Shown here: piece by piece, positions 37,510 to 47,762 of the stretch | Position numbering within the stretch: the first letter of the stretch is position 1 | Layout of the letters: each line of letters opens with the position of its first letter | From: CAYQJL01 sp964573295 | GTDB lineage: Bacteria; Eisenbacteria; RBG-16-71-46; CAIMUX01; WJJG01 | Assembly: GCA_964573295.1 (NCBI GenBank) | Contig: CAZNJE010000003.1 | Location: forward strand, 122,105 to 186,104 | Direction of reading: 5' to 3' | Length of the DNA: 64,000 nucleotides | Translations under genes and position numbers: made by a program | Notes under the pieces: model-generated | Seen by the model: only the letters and a program-made list of their open reading frames with translations | The model's database searches: none | Told to the model about the DNA's origin: nothing

Positions 37510-40500
37510 TCACTTCTTCTTCTTCACCGCTCCGCGTCCGAAACTCCAGAACACCGCCGGCCGCAGGAGAAACTCGAACAGTGTCGAGGTTGCGAGCCCG
37601 CCGGTCACCACGGTCGCGACCGGGTAGAGAATCTCGCGACCGGTCTCCCCAGCCGAGAGCAGGAGGGGCAGGAGACCCACGCCGGTCGTGAGCGCGGTCA
37701 TGACGACCGGGGCCGCGCGTTCCTGACCGGCGCGGACCAGCATCGCTTGATCCAGGGCCGCACCCTCCTTGCGCACGAGGTGCAAGTAGTGTGCAACCAG
37801 AAGAATTCCATTTCGCGTGGCGATTCCCGCGAGCGAGACGAAGCCCACCAGCGCGGCCACGTTGAACGGCTGGCCGGTCAGCCCCAGCAACGCCACGCCG
37901 CCCAGGAAGGCCGCCGGCACGCACAGCAGCACCTGCAGGGCGAGATTCAGGGACCGGAACTCGCCGTAGAGGAGCAAGATCATGACGAGCAGCGAACCTA
38001 TCGAGAGCAACAGGATGAGCCGGGTTGCCCGCATCTGCGAGGTGAACTGGCCTTCGAAACGCAGGAACATGTCTTCCGGGAAGCTCGCCTCGACCGGTCC
38101 CAATGCCTCGCGCAGATCCGCGACGACCTCGCCGAGCGATGCCCCCGAGACGTTGCAACTGACCGCGATTCGCCGGAGCAGGTTGTCTCGCGAGATACTG
38201 CTCGCGCCGGCCGCCTCGCTCACCTGGGCCAGATCTCCCAGGCGCGCCCACCCGCCGCCGGGCAAAGCCACGGGCAGCCGACCGAGGTCCTTGACCGATC
38301 CGCGCGCATCCTCCTCGAGCCGCACGAAAAGGTCGAATGTGCGCTCGCCTTCGAGGACATCGGCCACAACGCGGCCGCCGATGGCGACCTCGAGTTCCTC
38401 GGCCAGGATCCCCGGCTGCAATCCCACCTCCGCCAGCCGTTCCCGGTCGAAATCGACGTGGATCTGCGGCACCAGTACTTGAGGTTCGACATAGAGGTCG
38501 GTCACGCCCTCCACACCGCCGGCCACCTCCCCGACCCGGGCCGCGGCTTCGCGGAGCAGGGCCAGATCGGTACCCATGACCTTGATGGCGATCTGCGCCT
38601 GGACTCCGCTCAGGATGTGATCGATGCGGTGCGCCAGCGGCTGTCCGATGTTGACCGTCACGCCAGGCATGTGCGCCAGCGTCGCGCGCACCCGCGACAA
38701 CATCGCCTCCCGGCCGGTATCCTGCGAGGCGTCGAGAGTCAACAAGAAGTGTGAGATCGTGGGTGGCGGCGCATGCTCGTCGTGCTCTCCCCGGCCCGTG
38801 TAGCGCCCGACCGTCGCCACGCCTTCGATCTCGATCATGCGCTGCTCCATCTCACGCGCGATCCGGTCCGACTCCTCCAGCGACGTACCCGGGGGCAGGA
38901 AGCTCATCACGAGCACCGTCCCCTCGTCGAAGGGCGGCAGGAACTCGTTGCCGAACGAGAACGCCCACCAGCCGCCCAGAACGACCAGTACGGCGAAGCC
39001 GGTTATCACCCACCGCCGCCGGCGAACGGCGAAATGCACGATTGGGGAGATCACGGTGTGCAGCTGGCGCAGGGCAAACGGCTTGCGGGCCTCCATGAAG
39101 GAGGGCCGGTCCACGAGCTTGCGGAAGAAGAGCAAGGCCAGCACCGGCGTCACGGTGAGGGAGACGACCATCGAGGCCAGCAGAGCCGTCACGTAGGCCA
39201 CGGCCAGGGGTGTGAATAGCCGGCCCTCGATCCCCGACAGGGCGAAGAGCGGCGCGAAAACCAGGATCACGATCAGGGTGCCGGTGAAGATCGGCCCGCG
39301 CACCTCACTCGAAGCACGCGCTACCTGTTCCTTGATCGGAGCATCCCGGTAGGCCTTCTGGGCGAGTCTGCGGAGCACGTTTTCCACACCGACGATAGCA
39401 TCATCGACCAGTTCCCCGATGGCGATCGCAAGGCCTCCGAGCGTCATCGTGTTGATGGTCAGTCCCATGAGATGGAAGAACAATCCCGCCGTGGCGAAGG
39501 ACAGCGGCAACGCCAGCAACGTGATGAATGAGGCGCGCCAGTTCGCGAGAAAGATCAGCAACACCAGCACCACGAGGATCGATCCATCGCGCAATGCCTC
39601 GACGACGTTGTCCACACCGCGCTGCAGGAAGGTGGCCTGGCGGAAGAGGTCCTTGTGAAGCTCGACCCCGGCAGGCAATGACCGCTGGATCTTGACGAGT
39701 TCCCGCTCGATCTCGCGGGTCAGCGATAGCGTGTTCGTCCCGGGCTGCTTGAAGACGACCAGCATCACGCCCGGATCGCCGTCGACGGCTGCCGCACCGC
39801 GCTGATACTGCGGCGCCTCCACCACCCGCGCGACATCGCGCACGCGCACCGGCCGGTCCCGATCACCGGCCACCACCACATTGGCGAGTTCGTCCACCGA
39901 CCGCAAGCGCCCCAGATGGCGGACCAAGAGCTCACGATTGTCCTGGACGAGGTAGCCTCCGCTCGTATTCTTCGTCGCCTCGCCCACGATCGCGGCCAGA
40001 TCGGAGAGGCTGATCTCGTGGCGCAGGAGCAGATCCGGATCGGCCAGAATCTGGTACTGCTTTCGTTCGCCCCCGATGATGACGACTTGCGCCACCCCAG
40101 GTACCGACATGAGCTGGCGCCGCACGGTCCATTCGGCCAGCGTGTGCAGATCCATCGGCGTGATGGCCGGATCACCGCTGGTGAGGCCCAGATTGAGGAT
40201 CTCACCGGTGATCGAGGCAATCGGCGCGATCTCGGGCACGACACCCGCCGGCAGATCGGCCCGCGCGAGCTGCAATCGCTCCTGCACGAGCTGGCGATTG
40301 AGGTAGAGGTCGGTGTCCCACGCGAAATCAACCCGCACGATGGCCAGGCCGTCTCCCGAGGTGGATCGCACCTGTTCGACGCCCGGCATGCCGCCCAGCG
40401 CCGATTCGAGCGGGAGGGTGACCAGCGTCTCGACCTCCTCGGGGGCGAGCCCGTGGGCCTCGGCCAATACGGTGACGATGGGCTGGTTGAGGTCGGGGAA

Positions 40501-40614
40501 GATGTCCACCGGCAGGCGCGACATCTGGGTCGCGCCGATCCCCACCAGTGCGGCGGCTGCGACCAGGACCGCCAGCCGATTGTTGAGCGAGAAGCGAATC
40601 AGGGCACGTAGCAT
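37510..40614 (-). CDS. Heavy-metal-type RND efflux pump, inner-membrane transporter (CusA/CzcA-like)
   Basis: 1034 residues, normal for the HME-RND family. It begins MLRALIRFSLNNRLAVLVAA (first TM) and has the periplasmic porter halves with FPDLNQP and GVAQVVIIGG. The TM4-type signature is GELVDDAIVGVENVLRRL, with the paired acidic residues of proton-coupled HME pumps, and 10-12 TM segments are visible. It exports ions or other substrates from periplasm/cytoplasm through the tripartite channel using the proton gradient. It lies 17 bp after the adaptor gene, with GGGAGG before the ATG. Metal type cannot be read from sequence. Confidence 0.88.
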   Translation of the reverse strand: MLRALIRFSLNNRLAVLVAAAALVGIGATQMSRLPVDIFPDLNQPIVTVLAEAHGLAPEEVETLVTLPLESALGGMPGVEQVRSTSGDGLAIVRVDFAWDTDLYLNRQLVQERLQLARADLPAGVVPEIAPIASITGEILNLGLTSGDPAITPMDLHTLAEWTVRRQLMSVPGVAQVVIIGGERKQYQILADPDLLLRHEISLSDLAAIVGEATKNTSGGYLVQDNRELLVRHLGRLRSVDELANVVVAGDRDRPVRVRDVARVVEAPQYQRGAAAVDGDPGVMLVVFKQPGTNTLSLTREIERELVKIQRSLPAGVELHKDLFRQATFLQRGVDNVVEALRDGSILVVLVLLIFLANWRASFITLLALPLSFATAGLFFHLMGLTINTMTLGGLAIAIGELVDDAIVGVENVLRRLAQKAYRDAPIKEQVARASSEVRGPIFTGTLIVILVFAPLFALSGIEGRLFTPLAVAYVTALLASMVVSLTVTPVLALLFFRKLVDRPSFMEARKPFALRQLHTVISPIVHFAVRRRRWVITGFAVLVVLGGWWAFSFGNEFLPPFDEGTVLVMSFLPPGTSLEESDRIAREMEQRMIEIEGVATVGRYTGRGEHDEHAPPPTISHFLLTLDASQDTGREAMLSRVRATLAHMPGVTVNIGQPLAHRIDHILSGVQAQIAIKVMGTDLALLREAAARVGEVAGGVEGVTDLYVEPQVLVPQIHVDFDRERLAEVGLQPGILAEELEVAIGGRVVADVLEGERTFDLFVRLEEDARGSVKDLGRLPVALPGGGWARLGDLAQVSEAAGASSISRDNLLRRIAVSCNVSGASLGEVVADLREALGPVEASFPEDMFLRFEGQFTSQMRATRLILLLSIGSLLVMILLLYGEFRSLNLALQVLLCVPAAFLGGVALLGLTGQPFNVAALVGFVSLAGIATRNGILLVAHYLHLVRKEGAALDQAMLVRAGQERAAPVVMTALTTGVGLLPLLLSAGETGREILYPVATVVTGGLATSTLFEFLLRPAVFWSFGRGAVKKKK

Positions 40615-40631
40615 TCGGTTCCTCCCCCGCG

Positions 40632-41978
40632 CTAATGACTGTGACCGGCATGCGGATCTACGGCCGCGGGCCCCTGGCCCTGTTGCAGGATCAGATTCAG
40701 CTGGAGCGCGCCGCTGGTGACGAGCACATCACCCGGGTGCAGGCCGCAGTCCGGCGCCAGAACGACCTGCCGTGGGCCGGCCGACTCGGCCACGACCGGG
40801 ACGCGCACGTATTCTCCGTGCTCGGACAAGAAGACCCACGCCCGGCCCCCCTCACGCACCAGCGCTCCGGCGGGAATCACGTAGCGCTCGCCCACGCGCT
40901 CGGTCGCCACCATGATCTGCACGCGCGCTCCGGCGCGATACGCCCACTGCAAGTAGCGGTGCCCGTCCTTCGCGCGACGGTCGACCAGCTCGTTGGGCAA
41001 GCGGAGAAAGAAGTGCGTCACGCGGTTCTCACCGTCTTGCTCGCCCTCCAGAGCCAGAATGCGCAGGTCGCTGACCTGGCGATCCTGGGCGGGCAAGAGA
41101 ACCGCGACCGGCAGCTTCTCGCGCGCGGCGTTCTGCACGACCTCCAGATCCGCCTCGAAGGCCTCGCCCATGACCCAGAGCTGCTCCAGGCAGACGAGTT
41201 CGTACAGTGTGCCGCCCGCTGAAAGGGTCTGCCCCCGGTGCACCGGTCGTTCGATGACCTCGAAGCTACCGATGCCGGGAAGCTCGGGCACGCGCACTTC
41301 GATCCGAGTAGTGACGCGGCCCGCCTCCGCAAGGGCCGTGGACTGCTCTTCGGTCAGACCCGCCATGCGCAGGGATGCCAAGATGGCCTCGAGGGTGCCG
41401 GCTTGGGCCGCCAGACGGGCGTCGATCACCTCCAGATCGGTACTGACCCGTTCGATCTCCGAGGTCGACGGCTGCGCGGACGCCCGCAGGCTCCCCAGAT
41501 AGCGCCTGAGCCGATCGCGCTCGGTCTCATCCGAAAGCCGCTCGGCCCGCAAGGCCACGGCCTCCATCTGAAGCGCGCGGACCTCGGCATCGACCAGCTC
41601 GAGCACCGCCAGCCGTTCGCCGGGCAGGACCGTCGCCGGTACGCGTGAGTCGAGTTCGAGCACCCGCACGACGGCTGGGGCCGAAACGGCATATCTCCGG
41701 TCCGGATCCACAACCGTCATGCCGGGAATCTTGACCTGGTCATAGTAGACCTGCGGCTCTACCCTCTGGGTGCGAATGCCGAGATTCCGAGCCACCAGCG
41801 AGTCGATCACGACCAGGTCGCTCCCCGCGTGCTCGTGGTCATGATCATGGGCCGCGGCGACCTCGTGCTTGTGGTCCCCGTCCGCGCGGGGGGTATCCTG
41901 GGCGCAGGATGAGACTCCCAGCAGCAGCAGGCCAGCGACCGGAACCGCGAGTCCGAAAAGAAGGCGTGTCATCGTCAT
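40632..41978 (-). CDS. RND efflux periplasmic adaptor, His-rich lipoprotein (CusB/CzcB-like)
   Basis: 448 residues. Lipobox LLLLGVSSC, then a His-rich stretch (DGDHKHEV and AHDHDHEHAG, residues ~33-52) and a His-containing C-terminus (DPHAGHSH). The body has the barrel-sandwich and beta-barrel segments of membrane fusion proteins (VVRVLELDSRVPATVLPGE, RPVHRGQTLSAGGTLYELV, RVQIMVATERVGERYVIPAG) with a helical hairpin between. The start codon overlaps the TolC-type gene stop by ATGA, implying translational coupling. The His clusters probably bind metal and hand it to the pump. Confidence 0.85.
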   Translation of the reverse strand: MTMTRLLFGLAVPVAGLLLLGVSSCAQDTPRADGDHKHEVAAAHDHDHEHAGSDLVVIDSLVARNLGIRTQRVEPQVYYDQVKIPGMTVVDPDRRYAVSAPAVVRVLELDSRVPATVLPGERLAVLELVDAEVRALQMEAVALRAERLSDETERDRLRRYLGSLRASAQPSTSEIERVSTDLEVIDARLAAQAGTLEAILASLRMAGLTEEQSTALAEAGRVTTRIEVRVPELPGIGSFEVIERPVHRGQTLSAGGTLYELVCLEQLWVMGEAFEADLEVVQNAAREKLPVAVLLPAQDRQVSDLRILALEGEQDGENRVTHFFLRLPNELVDRRAKDGHRYLQWAYRAGARVQIMVATERVGERYVIPAGALVREGGRAWVFLSEHGEYVRVPVVAESAGPRQVVLAPDCGLHPGDVLVTSGALQLNLILQQGQGPAAVDPHAGHSH

Positions 41979-43357
41979 TGCGCATCTCCCCCGTCCTGTT
42001 CACCCATCTCCTCCGCCGGGTCTGAAAGGCGGTCCAGCGGATATCCGATCAACGTTTCCAGATCCAGCCGGGCCAGTTCTCGCTCCAGCCGCAAGTCGAG
42101 AATCTCCTGCAACAGATCCGCGTGGGCGCGATAGGCCGATAGCAGGACCACCACGTCGAGCTGGCCGGCTTCGTAACGATCCTCGGCCAATGTCAGCGCA
42201 TTCCTCGAGGCTGCCAGGGGTTCCTCGGTAGTCAGGTCGAGCTGCTGATCGACCGCACGCAGGTGCTCGTGCAGTCGCTGGACCCGTGATCTCGTACGCT
42301 GGCGTTCGGCCAGCATGGTCTCGTAGGCCGCATCCCGCTCGGCCACTGCCTCAGCGTAGGCCGCGCCGCGGTTCGCGAAGACCGGCAGCTCGATCCCCAA
42401 GGTCACCCCCCAGGTCGTTCGCTCTTCGTCGGCCGTCACGGCGGGGCCCAGGGTCGGATTGGGAATCCGCGCTCGGGCCGCACGAGCGGCGTGCCATTCG
42501 GCCTCTTCGTAGGCTAGTCGTGCCCCCCGCCAAACCGAACTCGACTGCTCGGCCTGACGAAGGAGGACATCGATCTCCGGAATCCCCGGCGCCCGCGCCG
42601 GGGGAGACGGCGCTTCGACCGCCAGGTGCGCGCCGACACCCAGCAGCCGCGCCAACTCGGCTCGCAAGCGTCGCGTCTCGTCCTGGCTTTGCAAGGCCGA
42701 TCGCCGGTCCCTGGCTGCGCCGGCCATGATCAAAGAAACATCCAGTGGGTCGGCCAGCCCGGCCGCTTGACGTTGCCGAGCCAGGTCCGCGTAGGCGACC
42801 GCCCGGGCCGATAGCTCCTCGAACAGGCGCGAGCGTTCTTCCTCGGTCGCAACCTCCACGAGAATCCGGTCCAGATCTCGCTCGGCGCGAAACCGTGTGC
42901 CCGCCAGCGCGATCTCGGCCCGATCCGTGGCCAGCGAAGCCGCCCGACCTGCCGCGCCCGCCGCACCGTTGAGCGGCAGGGCCAGCCGCAGCGCCCCTTC
43001 GGCTTCAGGATTTCCGTCATGGATGAGAACGCGGCCTTCCAGTTGCGGATCCGACCACCGACCCGCTTGCGCGGCCCTCGCGCGGGCGGCGGCCAGCGCT
43101 GCCTCGGCGGTCCGGACCGACGGGCTCCTTTCGCTCACGTGTTGCCGCAGCTGATCGATCGTGGGCGCCAGCGAGTCCCCTCCGGTCGTCGTCCAGGACG
43201 TCGGCGCCGCATCGATCATTCCGGGGTTGCCGGGTGTTGTTCCAGCCGGTGCCCCTGTCAACAGAGACAGACGCTTTCGGTCCGCGCCACCGTGACGCCA
43301 GCTATGGCATCCCGTCGACACGGTGAGCACGAGCAATAGAGTCAGGAACGCGTACAT
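41975..43357 (-). CDS. TolC/CusC-family outer-membrane efflux channel, lipoprotein
   Basis: 460 residues. Lipobox LTVSTGC, then two repeated TolC halves rich in Ala/Arg/Glu coiled-coil helices (RSPSVRTAEAALAAARARAA, LEELSARAVAYADLARQRQA and the later NALTLAEDRYEAGQLDVVVL). ATG 43357 follows AGGGAGG. It forms the trimeric duct of the RND efflux complex encoded by the next two genes. Confidence 0.82.
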   Translation of the reverse strand: MYAFLTLLLVLTVSTGCHSWRHGGADRKRLSLLTGAPAGTTPGNPGMIDAAPTSWTTTGGDSLAPTIDQLRQHVSERSPSVRTAEAALAAARARAAQAGRWSDPQLEGRVLIHDGNPEAEGALRLALPLNGAAGAAGRAASLATDRAEIALAGTRFRAERDLDRILVEVATEEERSRLFEELSARAVAYADLARQRQAAGLADPLDVSLIMAGAARDRRSALQSQDETRRLRAELARLLGVGAHLAVEAPSPPARAPGIPEIDVLLRQAEQSSSVWRGARLAYEEAEWHAARAARARIPNPTLGPAVTADEERTTWGVTLGIELPVFANRGAAYAEAVAERDAAYETMLAERQRTRSRVQRLHEHLRAVDQQLDLTTEEPLAASRNALTLAEDRYEAGQLDVVVLLSAYRAHADLLQEILDLRLERELARLDLETLIGYPLDRLSDPAEEMGEQDGGDAQ

Positions 43358-43503
43358 TGCGAACCTCCCTTGTGGACAGACTTGTGAACAGACTTCAAGT
43401 CATCGGGCGGTCGGCGCCTGCCCGTCCATGGGGCATCCCCCACAGCGGTCACGCGAACAGCGTCTGTTCCTGGATCTCGAGAGCGGATCCGGAAGGGAGG
43501 AGA

Positions 43504-43842
43504 TCAGGCTAGTAGCGGGAGGTCGCTCGCATGGAAGGGAAGATTGCGTCCATGCGAATCGACACGCGGCATGGCCCGTTGCGCCATGGGGATGATGTGT
43601 TCGACCACGGGGCGCTCGCTGGTCGTCAAGGCAGGCAGCTGCACGCCCGCCAGCAGACGCGCCAAGCTGGGCGCAACGGCGAGCACATCCTCAGCCGGCT
43701 CATGGCCGAAATGGCTTTCGGCATGCTCGCAGGTCGAATCGTCACAGTGTGCCTGGTGTGCAAGCACGCCCACCGCGCAAAGGATCGGCGCCATCAAGAA
43801 GGCCGCCAGCGTCAACGACAGTATGGTGCGCATAGGCTTCAT
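43504..43842 (-). CDS. Small exported Cys/His-rich protein preceding the metal efflux genes
   Basis: About 112 residues. Signal-like helix (RTILSLTLAAFLMAPILCAVG), then HQAHCDDSTCEHAESHFGH, a likely metal-binding cluster, and later a His-rich end. Starts at 43842, 43833 or 43851 all lack strong ribosome sites. The gene lies 146 bp upstream of the TolC-type gene on the same strand and 51 bp after recQ. It resembles small periplasmic metal-binding or sensor proteins near Cus/Czc operons, but no named family is certain. Confidence 0.55.
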   Translation of the reverse strand: MKPMRTILSLTLAAFLMAPILCAVGVLAHQAHCDDSTCEHAESHFGHEPAEDVLAVAPSLARLLAGVQLPALTTSERPVVEHIIPMAQRAMPRVDSHGRNLPFHASDLPLLA

Positions 43843-43893
43843 CTCGAACATAGACAACACCGGAGTCCGCGCCAGGGTCCCCACTATCGAACG

Positions 43894-45768
<1,875 letters not shown>

Positions 45769-45807
45769 CGTCACCTACCCCTGCCGGCTCCGGCTCTTCC
45801 TGGCCGG

Positions 45808-47565
45808 CTACTTGTCCTCACCCACGGGGCAGGCACCCGAAAACTCGTGGTGGCGGCTTCGAATGTCCTCGACGAGCTGCTGCGCCTGATCGGCGCCGAC
45901 ACCATGGCGAATCAGCACCCGCTGGGTCACCGCCGCCGCGGCTTCGACTTCCGCCGGCACGACCTCGGAGGCTCCCAGGCGGCACAACCGCGCTGCATCG
46001 GCGGCATAGCGCGCCCGGATGAAGAGGTACGCATTCGGAGCTTCCCGGCGCACGGCCGCAATCGCCTGCTCGGTCGCCCGCGGATCATTGATGCTGATGA
46101 CGATCTCCTTCGCTCTGGCGGCTCCCACGCTGTGGAGCACCTCCGGACTCGTGACGTCGCCGTAGAAGGCCGGCTCGCCGGCCTTCATCGCTTCAACGAC
46201 GTTGTCGGGATTCAGATCCACGATGAGATAGGACACCTGACGCGACCGCAGCGCAGAGGCCAGCTCGCGGCCCGTGATGCCATAGCCGGCGATGATGACG
46301 TGATCGGTCCACCGCCGCCCTTCCTGACTCGCGTCTTCGGCGGGACGAACCCCGAGCAGACGGGTGAGCACTCGAATGCGGGCGGCGCCGGCCGCCAGTT
46401 TGGGGCCAGCCGCCAGGGCCAGCGGCGTGACCAGCATCGATAGAATGATGGCCGGCCACAGAGGCTGCCCCAGTGCCTCTGGAACCAGGCCGGTGCCGCC
46501 GGCCGCGTAGAAGAGAACGAACGAAAACTCTCCGACCTGGGCCAGCGCCACGCCCGCCAGCACGCAAACTCGCGCCGGCAAGCGCAGCACAGCCGCCGTC
46601 AGGAACACGAACAAGAACTTACCGAAGAGGATCGCCAGAAGAAGCAGCAGAACGTTCTGAGCTTGCTGAATGGCCACGCCCAGGTCGAGCAGCATGCCGA
46701 TCGAGATGAAGAAGAGACTGGTGAAGATTTCCCGAAACGGAATCAACTCGGCCATCGCTTGCTGCCGGTACGCACTTCCCGCGACGACCATGCCGGCCAG
46801 AAACGCGCCCAGTGCCAAAGAGGCGCCCGCCACCGAAACCATCCACGCGGTTCCAATGCAGATTAGAAACAGGGTCAGAACGAACAGCTCGCGCTGGCGG
46901 GTCTGCGCGATCAGGTGCAGGATACGCGGCACGAGCAGCCAAGCGCCGACGAGCACCCCGGCGATGACCAGTAACGCCTTTCCCAGCGCAGCCAGCAGGC
47001 CGGATGTCCCCACCGCGGATTCCGCCACTCCGGGCGCACCATCGCCCATGGCTGCCAGGATCGGGATGATGAGGATCATCGGCACCACGCACAGATCCTG
47101 GAACACGAGAATCCCCAGAGTGAGCCGGCCGTGGGGTGCGTCGAGTTCGCCGCGCGCCTCGAGCCCCCGCAGCACGATCGCGGTGCTGGAGACCGCGAGA
47201 GCCAGGCCCAGAAAAATCGCATTGCCGAGTCCGAGGCCCATCGAGTAGGCGATCAAGAAGGCGATCCCGGCCGTGCTCGTCATCTGGATCGATCCGCCCA
47301 GCAACACCGGTCGCCACAGGCGGCGCAGCCGCGAGATCTGAAGCTCGAGCCCGATGCCGAAGAGCAGCAACGCCACGCCGATCTCGGCCAGCAGTTCGAC
47401 CTCGTGTCCCGCGGGGGTCAATCCCAGCCCGCGCGGGCCGGCGATGGTCCCGGCCAGAATGAACCCGGCAATGGTCGGCACGCCGACGCGACGCAGCAAG
47501 GTCACCACGATCACCGCCACCAGGAATGTGACGACGAGGTCACGTAGAATCGTCAGCTCGCCCAT
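45808..47565 (-). CDS. CPA2-family cation:proton antiporter with TrkA-N domain (KefB/YbaL-like)
   Basis: About 585 residues. Some 12 TM helices with CPA2 features (GFILAGTIAGPRGLGL, LLLFGIGLEL, AVSSTAIVLRGLE, LVFQDLCVVPMI). A cytosolic Rossmann domain follows (HVIIAGYGITGRELASALRS, VDLNPDNVVEAM, YGDVTSPEVL) that binds nucleotide. No TrkA-C domain is evident. ATG 47565 follows GGGGAGG. It exchanges K+ or Na+ for protons and may respond to electrophile or redox state. Divergent from the repeat-protein gene. Confidence 0.9.
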   Translation of the reverse strand: MGELTILRDLVVTFLVAVIVVTLLRRVGVPTIAGFILAGTIAGPRGLGLTPAGHEVELLAEIGVALLLFGIGLELQISRLRRLWRPVLLGGSIQMTSTAGIAFLIAYSMGLGLGNAIFLGLALAVSSTAIVLRGLEARGELDAPHGRLTLGILVFQDLCVVPMILIIPILAAMGDGAPGVAESAVGTSGLLAALGKALLVIAGVLVGAWLLVPRILHLIAQTRQRELFVLTLFLICIGTAWMVSVAGASLALGAFLAGMVVAGSAYRQQAMAELIPFREIFTSLFFISIGMLLDLGVAIQQAQNVLLLLLAILFGKFLFVFLTAAVLRLPARVCVLAGVALAQVGEFSFVLFYAAGGTGLVPEALGQPLWPAIILSMLVTPLALAAGPKLAAGAARIRVLTRLLGVRPAEDASQEGRRWTDHVIIAGYGITGRELASALRSRQVSYLIVDLNPDNVVEAMKAGEPAFYGDVTSPEVLHSVGAARAKEIVISINDPRATEQAIAAVRREAPNAYLFIRARYAADAARLCRLGASEVVPAEVEAAAAVTQRVLIRHGVGADQAQQLVEDIRSRHHEFSGACPVGEDK

Positions 47566-47762
47566 GCTGAACCTCCCCAAGCCAGGCGCCGGTCCCGCAC
47601 CGGAGTCCACCAGAACAGCTCATGCGAGAGATTCGGCGGCAATACCCCATCCGTCAACCCATTCGTTCCAGCTTCGTTCACCGGCTCATTGCCATGCGCC
47701 CACACTGGTGGCAGGATCGGGCTGTCGACGATCGCCGCTGACCGGCCACGAGGAGGTTGTTC

